A stretch of 64,000 nt of DNA from Argyresthia goedartella (taxonomy: Eukaryota; Arthropoda; Insecta; Lepidoptera; Argyresthiidae). The stretch covers positions 32,940,383 to 33,004,382 of the forward strand of contig OX463814.1 of assembly GCA_949825045.1 (NCBI GenBank), written 5' to 3'. The notes beneath the pieces are model-generated. The model was not told where the DNA came from and did no database searches. It saw nothing but the letters and a program-made list of their open reading frames with translations. Position 1 is the stretch's first letter; every line of letters starts with the position of its first letter. This document shows positions 10,105 to 18,308 of this stretch, one piece after another. A program made the position numbers and the translations under genes.

Positions 10105-10485
10105 GAATAAAACATGAAAATTCACATTATAAGCTGATAGAAAAGACATTTACAAAGGCATACTTATCTTTAACAAGAGATTTCTTCCAGCAAACCCAAG
10201 ATAGTAAGGATAAATTTAATAGCAGTGACAGGTAGGCCTATATGCAGAAATACGAGTAAATAATATAAATAAGTATTTCACTAAACTACTGAATATACTA
10301 CCATTAATACCGTATATAAATAACATATTATAAATAAACAATACCACATATTAAATCCCTAAGTTTGCGAAAGAGATAGATAATGCTCATTATCATTCTT
10401 GAAGATAGAGAGCTTCTTGAAGACTGTCCCCGATGGCACAGGAAAGCGCGTTCCAAAGATTTATTGCGATCAAAGTTATTTTTAG
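10105..10485 (-). pseudogene. LINE-M-like 3' end (minus strand)
   Basis: Read on the minus strand, 10480-10375 encodes the C-terminal signature FKKLSIFKN..EHYLSL, matching the LWNKLP..SLSIFKTRLKEHYLSL end of LINE-M (36540-36630). The 3' UTR then matches LINE-M over TACAAAGGC, AAGAGATTTCTTC.AGCAAACC and CAGGTAG.CCTAT. It is a degraded, 5'-truncated copy of the same or a close family. Confidence 0.75.
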
Positions 10486-10757
10486 AGCTCCGTGATCTAG
10501 TGGGTTTCACACTCGCTTCTCACGCAGGAGGTGTAAGTTCGAATCCCGGTGCTGACCATGTACCAATGAGATACGTAATTTATCTTAAGTACATTATACG
10601 GACGTCCTAATGGTGACGGGAAACATCGTGAGGCAACCTTTATTGCTCCAAAGCTGCAGCGAAGGGCTAGCCCCCTGTCATGTAAAATGTAGTATCCTCT
10701 GCCACCCCGTTTAGGAAAAGGCGTGACGCTAAGTTATGTTATGTATAAAGATTTATT
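10486..10757 (+). mobile_element. SINE-3, tRNA-like head
   Basis: A tRNA-like head with a B-box-like AAGTTCGAATCCCGGTGC near 10532-10549 and an A-box-like AGTGGGTTTCACACTCGC upstream. A body follows (GGTGACGGGAAACATCGTGA, CCCCCTGTCATGT) with the end AGGCGTGACGCTAAGTTATG and a short TTATG repeat. It has neither the cloverleaf spacing nor the flanks of a working tRNA gene. A weaker relative may lie at 38850-38985. Confidence 0.6.
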
Positions 10758-10799
10758 TTTATTTTTTGTTCTGTAGATTTAACATATGTTTTGATAACG

Positions 10800-11700
10800 T
10801 TATTATTTGCCTCTTCTGTATAGTATCACTGTGGGAGTAGAAGGGCGAAGTTACTCCCACAGATTGATTTTTAGATCTCCTATAAAATTAACCTGGTGAA
10901 AATTTTACAAATTAATTTTAATAAATAATATGCAGGAATAAATGAGTGCAAAATTATGAAGCAAGTTCTGTGTTAAGTTGGAATAACACCATGTTTTCTT
11001 GTCATTTATTTTATTTTAAATATTGTTATATCCCTTTTTAGATAAAGTGGCTTTCACATGGTTTTAAATTGGTCAAATAGTAATTTCAAAATCTCCGGAG
11101 GCATCCTGTTGTAAAATATGCATGGTATGCGTACATGTAAAGAATGCAATGGACCCTTGAATGAATTGAATTTAAAGAAAACTTTCGCGACTCTGAACTG
11201 GGTTGCAACTATTCTGTGAATATTAGCTATGGCAAATTTTGGAAAATGTTGAAATACGTGCGTAGATACTTTATGTTTTCGAAAATGAATTGACTTGCAA
11301 TAGTTTGTTTGTCAATAAAAAAAAAAACTCGGTGTCTGTGTAATTAAAATTACAAAATTGCTCGAATAGCTTTTTTCTGCGATATAAATATCAAGGATTT
11401 AAAAATAGTTAGAATGTCAGCAGCTTTCTCCCACAACAAGATACCATAAAATATGACAGTTATGTAACTAACTAAAATAGACTTGCCTTGTTGTAGCCAC
11501 AATCGAGTTGTCGAGTCGAGTGTTGAGTAGTGAATAAACATAAGTGAAAGACTATATTGTAAAGTATTGGAAACTATTATACCTAATGTTCTTAGAAGCG
11601 TAAGCAGCCGAACTTAATCTATCAGCTAATTTATCTATGTGGAGTCCCCACTGCAATATGCTATTAATGGTTAAGAAACTTCGTATCATTTACTAAGGGA
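10800..11700 (-). pseudogene. LINE-C family, degraded minus-strand copy
   Basis: The plus strand shows the antisense of the LINE-C 3' UTR: CACTGTGGGAG..CTCCCACAG at 10828-10862 and AAATTGGTCAAATAG near 11066. Then come antisense coding blocks: CTTTCGCGACTCTGAACTGG at 11183, TTGCTCGAATAGC.TTTTTCTG at 11357, and GTGGAGTCCCCACTGCAATA at 11640. It covers roughly the last 330 codons plus 3' UTR, with many stops and indels. Confidence 0.75.
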
Positions 11701-11936
11701 ACTAATTTTTTGAACGGTTATTTAAACATTCAGGAGGTGATTAAGATTAGTTGAAAAAAATAATGGGCAGTTTTTTTTATCGGTGGTTTGTAAATTTGTG
11801 CGACAGTACAACATAGACAGTAATAAAAAAATATTGGCCGGTTATTTCGTCTTACAATATCAGTACTAAAAATACGTAAGCAGACTAATAAATAAATACC
11901 CAGTAAAAATGATGGATTGGGAAGTTAAATAAATAG

Positions 11937-12140
11937 TTCGACAGTTCACATGGAGCGGAGACACCCAAATCCGAACCAACTGAAAAGAGACGTAGATTGT
12001 TGTTAGAAGGGGCAGAGCTTAAGAGACGTAGATTGTTGTTAGAAGGGGCAGAGCTTAAGAGACGTAGATTGTTGTTAGAAGGGGCAGAGCTTAAGGCGCT
12101 TGATGCGGAAACGACCAAACATGATTCAGTTGATCCAAAT
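11937..12140 (+). CDS. Truncated frame with three 12-residue repeats, unrecognised
   Basis: An open frame follows TAG at 11934-11936. It encodes an acidic/polar lead (SSHGAETPKSEPTE), then three identical copies of KRRRLLLEGAEL from a 36-bp tandem repeat, then KALDAETTKHDSVDPN. MITE-D1 interrupts at 12141. With that insertion and one target duplication removed, the frame runs on from 12674 to a TAA at 12761 or just before. A CGACAG at 11938-11943 could serve as a splice acceptor. The minus strand is open too, because the repeat length is a multiple of three. It may be a host exon or transposon exon; function unknown. Confidence 0.35.
11986..12093 (+). repeat. 36-bp tandem repeat, three identical copies
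   Basis: The units start at 11986, 12022 and 12058 (AGAGACGTAGATTGTTGTTA..). I see no difference between copies, which suggests recent expansion or homogenisation. Confidence 0.95.
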
Positions 12141-12664
12141 GGCAAGTATTTTATCGCACATCAAAAATACTGATTTTCACAGCAAAACAGGATCAGCAAA
12201 ACACTTTTTATGTTTTAAGTATTTTTGTTGTTCTTACATTTGACGACCCGAATAGCCGAGACGGCAGTGACCCTGCCTGCGAAGCCAAGGGTCCCGGGTT
12301 CGATTCCTGGTGGGGGCAAATATTTGTTTCATGAGAACGGATGTTTGTACCCTAGTCATGGTTGTTTATCTATCTAAGTATAATATTTATCTATATAAGT
12401 ATGTGTATCGTTGTCTAGTACCCAAGATACAGGGAATCCTAGTTTGGGGCTAGATCAATGTGTGTAAATAGTGTCCAAGGTATTTAAAAAAAAAAACATG
12501 TTCAACCTTACACGAAAGATATAGGATTTTTGTTGATGTAATAAAATAAAATTAAATTTACCCTTCACCTAAGCTGCCGCAGTATTTTGTCCTGTTATTT
12601 GCTTTGAGAATCAGTATATTAGCTGTGTAAATCAGTATTTTTGATGTGCAGGTTAATACTTCCC
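12141..12664 (-). mobile_element. MITE-D copy 1 with 9-bp target duplication, split by SINE-1
   Basis: GATCCAAAT at 12132-12140 is repeated exactly at 12665-12673. The ends are GGCAAGTATT..CGCACATC and GATGTGCAG..AATACTTCCC, so the terminal inverted repeat is GG.AAGTATT..GCACATCAAAAATACTGATTT. The core module (CCTTCACCTAAGC.GCCGCAGTATTTTG) reads in reverse. SINE-1 lies inside it. A 9-bp duplication with long inverted ends is what Mutator-like MITEs show; the superfamily is an inference. Confidence 0.85.
12240..12495 (+). mobile_element. SINE-1, tRNA-derived, nested in MITE-D1
   Basis: A-box TAGCCGAGACGG at 12253-12264 and B-box GGGTTCGATTCC at 12296-12307 give an internal pol III promoter. 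The body contains CAGGGAATCCTAGTTTGGGG near 12431-12450, and there is a poly(A) tail at 12486-12495. ACAT flanks both sides (12236-12239, 12496-12499). The interrupted MITE sequence TTCTTAC/ATGTTCAACC resumes afterwards. Confidence 0.85.
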
Positions 12665-12759
12665 GATCCAAATGTTGCTATATCGCTATTCAAAGAAAAT
12701 TTCAATATTGTAGGAAATTATATAGTATGCTGTCCCACTCTCTTGGGAAGATAAAAAAA

Positions 12760-12990
12760 AGGAAATACTAAACTGCACATCAAAAATACTGATTTGCACA
12801 GCAAATATCAGGGCAAAATGCTGCGGTAGCTTAGGTGAAGGGTAAAGGGCGTGAGCGCCTTTATCCTTCGAGTTAGGTTGAACATGCAAGAACAACAAAA
12901 AAATACTTAAAACATAAACAATATTTTTGCTGATCCTTTTTTGCTCTGCAAATCAGTTTTTTGATGATGATGTGCGATTGAATACTAGCC
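12760..12990 (+). mobile_element. MITE-D copy 2 with 9-bp target duplication
   Basis: Starts GGAAATACTAAACTGCACAT and ends GATGTGCGATTGAATACTAGCC, flanked by ATAAAAAAA at 12751-12759 and 12991-12999. The core module (CAGGGCAAAATGCTGCGGTA..GGTTGAACATGCAAG) is in forward orientation. It lies about 100 bp from MITE-D1 in the opposite orientation, separated by the rest of the interrupted frame. Confidence 0.8.
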
Positions 12991-13059
12991 ATAAAAAAAT
13001 CTAAAAAAAAAATACTTTTTAGATCCTAAAGAGTACTTGTAACAAAAATTCGTTTTGTG

Positions 13060-13215
13060 GTATATATGATTTTTTCATTATAATTTTTGTTGCCTTTTAA
13101 GTTAACTTTGGTTTTCATACTTTTTTATAGAAGCACTACGTAAAACAAAATCGTATTTGCGGCTATATGCAGTTGACTCCGGAACTCTCCGTGTGCGACA
13201 CCAACTCGCACTTGG
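13060..13215 (+). mobile_element. Right-end remnant of a GTCY-type element
   Basis: CGGAACTCTCCGTGTGCGAC followed by CAACTCGCACTTGG matches the right end of GTCY elements. A 105-codon frame begins inside this remnant (13157-13474) and runs into AT-rich DNA. I treat it as a chance frame. Confidence 0.5.
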
Positions 13216-13474
13216 TACATTATTACATTATACGCCATACGTATATACGAGGAATAATTTTTACCACCTCAATGTTTATAGAACTGCTTGGAATGAGATT
13301 TGTTACCGTCTAATTCCGATTTGTCAACTGCCCACTCGTAACTGCCCATTTAGTTATTTCACTGCTCAGTATTTATTAAATGATCCATTTTATTATTTTT
13401 ACACATATTACATTATTATTACATTACATTTTATTTTACGACTCATTTTTGTTTATTTTACTGCTACGTTTTAA

Positions 13475-14129
13475 CTGCTGAACTTGTTAATAATATTTGC
13501 ATCTTGTAATTTTTAACTTACCAAAACTACTTTAAATGACTGCCGCTTTAAATTAGTACCATTTACTAATTGTGACGTCTTGCTGTCAATACAAAACTAT
13601 TCTCAATTTGCCTGACATTGGGAAGGATAAATTTGATACACTTGGTTTTGCTACCGTTTAACAATAAATTATTAACCGTGTACCAACTCAAGGTTAAGGA
13701 CTATACAACATCAAAAGCTTTTTTCGTCTTAAAATTTTGAAGTGATAATAACTAAAAAAATAAAGTTATAGTTTTTAAACGTACGTATATGTATGTATGA
13801 ATGTGTAATTATAAAAATATTGATGTACCATTGTGTGCCTACTCGTGTTTGAATAAATCGATATTTCGGATGGTAAAAATATAAATTCTAAGAAACTATG
13901 GTCAGAGATGAAACATTTAACTTAAACACACTTTGAGATTGTCGATTGTCGTAGAAAGGTTTTTTCGCGACCTACCTTTTAAAAAGTAAAAGCACTCAGA
14001 TTAAAGCCGTGTCCTGAAAAAGTTGAAAGTGTCGTCTTCTCTGACAATATTTGTCTGCTCCCAGGGTGCCGATTCTGCTATATATAATGGAACACTCTTC
14101 CCTATGCATGCATGTCACCGGAGAATAAC
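13475..14129. other. No recognisable gene or repeat
   Basis: AT-rich; nothing supported. Confidence 0.55.
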
Positions 14130-14375
14130 CAAGGGGACCATATTACTTAACCTCCGCTATCCGTCCGTCCGTCTGTCAGCGGTCTGAAAGTTGTAGAGAG
14201 TTGAAATTTTTCATGTGTTTTTCTGTTGCCCCTACAGCAAACAATCCACCACCCGTGGTTTTAAAAATTCAGGAGGTCCCCCATACGGGAAATGTTATTT
14301 TTTTGCAATTTCTTGTAACATTGTGCGGAACCCTTCGTGTGGGATTCGGACTCCTGCTTAAAAGGTTTTTTTTTG
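14130..14375 (+). mobile_element. GTCY MITE, diverged and internally shortened
   Basis: CCTCCGCTATCCGTCCGTCC, then TCTGTCAGCGG, TTTTCTGTTGCCCCTACAGC, GGTCCCCCATACGGGAA and the right end GCGGAACCCTTCGTGTGGGA..CTTAAAAGGTTTTTTTT. The CTGTATCTCATGAACC and GCACCAATAACTT blocks are missing. Confidence 0.7.
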
Positions 14376-15491
14376 TGCCTAATATGTTAAAATGATATAC
14401 ATACCTACCATTGCCATAGATAACATACTATTAAAACAGTCATTTGAGCAGTAAGTTCAAAGCGACAGGCAAGCGATGTTGACTTGTGTCACATTACAAT
14501 ACTGTGTAAGTAGTGAAATATTCACTGCTACAAATTATCTACTGTTTGTATCTTAGTATTAAATTCTATTCAACAAAAGTAGAATCAACACAGAAGCTGG
14601 GGTTCAAAACTTCTCGCCTAACAACTTGGAGACTTGCCATCGGAGTTAAGATCTAGACAGACAATACGTTTTGTATTCCAGAGGTTTTTATTTGGTGAGC
14701 AAGTGTTGGCTTGGCTGTTATTAGTATATTCTGTAGATTGTTTCCTTTTCTGAGAACGCGTTTTTAGATTTTCTTTAACTCTGTCTGGAGACACGAACAA
14801 TGTGTTGTGCCGCGATGTTACCAAAAATAAATTATTATTTTTTAGTACAGTTTACCCTGGTTCCCTGGCCTCGGCCACGGCTTAAATTTTATCGATATGT
14901 AAATATCTAATTCTTAAGCGCGTCAAAACTATGTTACCAACTATCAAATACAATCCTAAGAACAGCATCCCAAACGATCACAAACAAACTGATTTCAACT
15001 AAAGTAAGTATGAATAAAACACCAAGCGACGTTCCAAAACCTGGCAAGATCGTTTTCAACTTGAAAAGATATTTGCACGACTTTAGAACTCGTTATCATC
15101 CTCCTTCGTGAGGCTTCGAAGGACTTCTTCACAACAATAAAACCTCTTTTCAAAGTTTTGCGACCCGCTTTGTGTAGGCTTGGAATAAGGGACCTGTATT
15201 TTGTCCGTTGTTGGTACATTGTGCAGGCTTTGTCCGGGAGAAGCGGAGCATCTAAGCCATCTCGAATCTAGATCAATAGAGAGCGTCGGTGCATCAAAAA
15301 TTTACAGAAACCGCTGGGTAGGTCGTTAAAGATAGGTAGTAGAGAAGAGAGTTTTCAGTGATAACGTGATCTTAAAATAATGATTCCAATAGATTAAGGG
15401 GGTGATTAGAGATCCTTTCATTATGTCTTCTAGTCTATAGCTAAACCTATTGGTACTCTACCTCTACTCCTTCCATAGGTTTTCTATCCCG
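14376..15491. other. No recognisable gene or repeat
   Basis: The minus-strand frames at 14618-14824 (68 codons) and 14995-15219 (74 codons) carry no motif I recognise and are within chance expectation. Confidence 0.5.
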
Positions 15492-15500
15492 ATTTTAAAT

Positions 15501-15891
15501 GAGAACAATTTAAATGACCACCAAAATTATTTTTTCCTACCCAAAATGGGTAAATGCTACCCAAAATGGGTAAATGATCACCAAAAGTTGTAGAAAATAT
15601 CAGGGCAAAATACTGCGTTAGCTTATGTTAAGGGTTAAGGGGGTGAGCAAAGCGAAGCCCCCTTTATCCTTCGTGTTAGGTTTAACATGTAAGAAAAACA
15701 AGAAATACTTAAAACATAAGTTAAGTATACAAAACATAAAAAGATATGATAAGATAAGAATGGATAAATGATCACCAGACTTGATCATTTATCCAAACAC
15801 AATTTGGTGGTCGTTTACTAATTCTGGCGGTCGTTTCGATTTTATTGGTAGTAAAATAGGTGCGTTTTTGGTGATCGTTTAAACAAAAGCC
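15501..15891 (+). mobile_element. MITE-E copy 1
   Basis: Starts GAGAACAATTTAAATGACCA and ends GATCGTTTAAACAAAAGCC. The flanks ATTTTAAAT (15492-15500) and ATTTAAAAT (15892-15900) agree at 7 of 9 bases, fitting a decayed 9-bp duplication; copy 2 at 54006 has a perfect one. The inner part has two CTACCCAAAATGGGTAAATG-type units and then the shared core module (CAGGGCAAAATACTGCGTTA.., GCGAAGCCCCCTTTATCCTT). Confidence 0.7.
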
Positions 15892-15917
15892 ATTTAAAAT
15901 TATGTGGTATGTATAAT

Positions 15918-16105
15918 GTTAATGTAGGTTGTAGCTCTGCCTTCTATGCGAGAGGTCCCGTGTTCGAACCTTGGCTAGGGATAAATAAAAGAAAAAAGCC
16001 CAGGTCAGGGATGTTTAAATGTGTCGCTATTTCTGGTTTCCATGACACAGGGTATCCTAGTGAGAGGCCAGAAGCCTGTATGTAAATGTTTATGTTTTTT
16101 AAACC
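15918..16105 (+). mobile_element. SINE-2 copy at 15.9 kb
   Basis: TGTAGCTCTGCCTTCTATGC, GTGTTCGAACCTTGGCTAGG (B-box), GCCCAGGTCAGGGATGTTTA, then ACACAGGGTATCCTAGTGAG and a TGTATGTAAATGTTTATG tail. The A-box end is lost compared with the copy at 38294-38529. Confidence 0.75.
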
Positions 16106-16263
16106 CAATGAGTTCCTGTCCTTCAAACTTAGGGTGCCGGCGGACCTCAAGACGATGTCCCTGGCCAAAGATTACTGGCCGGAGGGGATCGTTTACCGAC
16201 GCTACAGGGAAGCGAGAACGAAGAAAAAAAACCCTAGCTTGGTTAGAAAATATTTTGTGTGTT

Positions 16264-16326
16264 TTCAGGGTTCCTTACCCGAAGGGTGCCAAATGGAACC
16301 CCATTACTAATCCTCCGCTTTCAGTC
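16264..16326 (+). mobile_element. GTCY MITE, left piece cut by LINE-B
   Basis: AGGGTTCCTTACCCGAAGGG through CCTCCGCTTTCAGTC. The element resumes at 21592 with TTTCAGTCCGTCCGTCCGTC, so LINE-B inserted into its microsatellite tract. Confidence 0.85.
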
Positions 16327-16741
16327 AGTGTGCAACACTGGCTGTCAAACGGCAAACAGCTGATTTCACTACGTCCCTAGAAAAATTTATATTTTAATAT
16401 GATTTAGTGTAATTCTGAGCCCAATTTAGTGTTATTTTAGGATTATAGTGTAATGTTAAGTATTTCTATTGTTTGCAGTGTGTTTTAGTGACGTTTACTA
16501 GTGTCTCGAAACATGTTAAATTTGTGACCGTTGCAGGTTATAAATTTAAAAGTATTTGTTATTTCCGTACACTTTCATCGCTTTTTGTTACCTTATTGTT
16601 AAATTATTATATTTAACAACGTTTATAATATATTTCATAGCAATTAGTGATGTGCAAACGCTGAAAAACGTTACTATTCCACGTCAGTAATTTCGCATTG
16701 TTTTGGTGTGCAATTCCTTGATTCTTATCTCAACTGTAACC

Positions 16742-17941
16742 ATGATGACCCGCAGAGCTGCTGCTGTCGCCTCCCGACAACAGGAAAATGACAAGCTCAA
16801 AGTTACCTTACTAGAATTAAAAAAATCAAAGGAAATGGTCACCGAATTACTCTGTGAAAGGGAGGAAAATGAGAAAGAGCTATTATCAGTAATTGAAAGT
16901 AGAGATAAGCTAAAGAAACAATTATGTGTATTAGAACAAGAATGTAGTGATGTAATTGTTGAGCGGGACAAGCTGCAGGTCACCGTAGATAGCTTCACTG
17001 TATGTAGTGCAGAGTACGAGCAAGCCCTGAAATCGATTGATTCCCTGGAGAAAGCATTGTTCGATGCCCATGAACAAATACATGCACTCCAGGAGGAGAA
17101 GGAAAACACCGCAGCGTGGCAGACCCAGAGCCTCTACAGTGAAGTCGTAGGGATCAGCCCGCAGCTGGTTACTGTTGCAACTGGAAGCCTTGATGATGTC
17201 ATTGATTTAACTAATGACACATTGCCCACATCAAGGTTATTAAGTTGCAGCAATAACAAACTGAAAAAATACATTAAAATAAATAGGTATATACGGAAAA
17301 CTCAGAAATTAATAAAACATAATAAATTGTGTACTAAAAACTTAAAAGTAAGCAAGAAAAATGTAAACTTATTACATGATTTGAATATGTGTGTATTAGA
17401 ATTAGAAAGTACTAAGTTGATGTATGATACTGACACACAAAACTTACATTTGAAAATCCAAAGCTTAGAGGATTCATTGAGATCACTAAACAGTGCATAT
17501 TTGAACTCTGAGAAAGTTATAAATGAATACTCATTGGCTATGGATGATTTAATTCAAGAAATGAACCATAATTGTGAGCGGTTTGAGTCGCTGACCAACA
17601 ACCATACTTGTCGCTGTGAGCAGAAAGGTGGTTGTTTGACAGCGGGCAACTCTCCAGGCTTCTGTGACAGTTTACCAACACAAGGTGTTACTGATAATAG
17701 TTCTGCCAAGTCTGATATGACCACAACACCTGATATTATAATGTACTGTGATGAGATTGGAAGTGGCATGGGCTCAGCACTCCACTCATACACTAAGGGA
17801 CATAGTGTTATTAGTAATTGCTCACCTTTTAGCACTGTAGATAATATTATAAATCAAATTTTGAATGACAGCACTATCACAGCCAGTGCCACACTGATAA
17901 TTTTCATGGGCAATAGGGGAGATGTGAACAAAAATAATTAA
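16742..17941 (+). CDS. LINE-B ORF1, coiled coil and start of esterase-like domain
   Basis: The frame opens at 16703; ATGATGACCCG at 16742 is the more sensible start because the upstream residues are hydrophobic and unlike the rest. About the first 130 residues are a heptad-like coiled coil (QQENDKLKVTLLELKKSKEM.., EKELLSVIESRDKLKKQL). The second half has another helical stretch, a Cys cluster near 17605-17640 (HTCRCEQKGGC) and then an esterase-like start: MYCDEIGSGMG, where hydrolases of this type have GDS, and TLIIFMGNRGDVNKNN, matching the third conserved block. TAA at 17939-17941 is premature: the same frame continues past it with IKFYETLNGLSVKKIILFTF. ORF1 proteins of LINEs bind RNA as multimers. 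Confidence 0.8.
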   Translation: MMTRRAAAVASRQQENDKLKVTLLELKKSKEMVTELLCEREENEKELLSVIESRDKLKKQLCVLEQECSDVIVERDKLQVTVDSFTVCSAEYEQALKSIDSLEKALFDAHEQIHALQEEKENTAAWQTQSLYSEVVGISPQLVTVATGSLDDVIDLTNDTLPTSRLLSCSNNKLKKYIKINRYIRKTQKLIKHNKLCTKNLKVSKKNVNLLHDLNMCVLELESTKLMYDTDTQNLHLKIQSLEDSLRSLNSAYLNSEKVINEYSLAMDDLIQEMNHNCERFESLTNNHTCRCEQKGGCLTAGNSPGFCDSLPTQGVTDNSSAKSDMTTTPDIIMYCDEIGSGMGSALHSYTKGHSVISNCSPFSTVDNIINQILNDSTITASATLIIFMGNRGDVNKNN

Positions 17942-18308
17942 ATAAAATTTTATGAAACATTGAATGGTCTTAGTGTGAAAAAAATTATATTGTTCACATT
18001 TCCCTACTGCAACCAATTGACACAAAATGAAAATGTACCTATATAGACATAATATGAATATAACTATGTACAATTTATGTACATATAATAATAAGTTTGA
18101 TATTATTGACACTAACATTGTTAGTAATTATTTTACTATGACTAAAGGTACATTTTACCTTTCAAATTATTGTAAACGACAAATAGCTATGTCACTATTA
18201 TATTTATATGACATTACAGCCAAAAATTTGGCTTCTAACTCTGCTTTTACTGAGCAGCCTAATATGAATCTGGTATCAGACCAGAATAACAGGATGCATT
18301 TAAATTAG
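17942..18308 (+). pseudogene. LINE-B ORF1, C-terminal esterase remainder
   Basis: After the stop at 17941 the frame continues in phase to about 18040 (FTFPYCNQLTQNENV). The homology then moves to another phase, visible as the frame 18027-18308 with YNNKFDIIDTN..., YLSNYCKRQIAMSLLYLYD and ITAKNLAS. These are the expected last blocks of an ORF1 esterase. A frameshift must therefore lie near 18040-18075. The 18027 ATG is not a gene start. Confidence 0.65.

Noticed and set aside
11986..12093. CRISPR array
   Set aside because: Three directly adjacent 36-bp units without spacers, in a eukaryotic context; it is a plain tandem repeat.
12253..12307. Functional tRNA gene at the SINE-1 head
   Set aside because: A- and B-boxes are present, but the sequence continues into a SINE body with poly(A) and target duplication; no complete cloverleaf. 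The same holds for the SINE-2 and SINE-3 heads and 43216-43272.
13157..13474. 105-codon plus-strand frame as a gene
   Set aside because: It begins inside a GTCY right-end remnant and runs into AT-rich DNA rich in Tyr/Phe/Ile codons; no domain.
18027..18308. Independent small gene between the two LINE-B ORFs
   Set aside because: Its residues continue the ORF1 esterase-like domain after a frameshift, so it is the broken end of ORF1.
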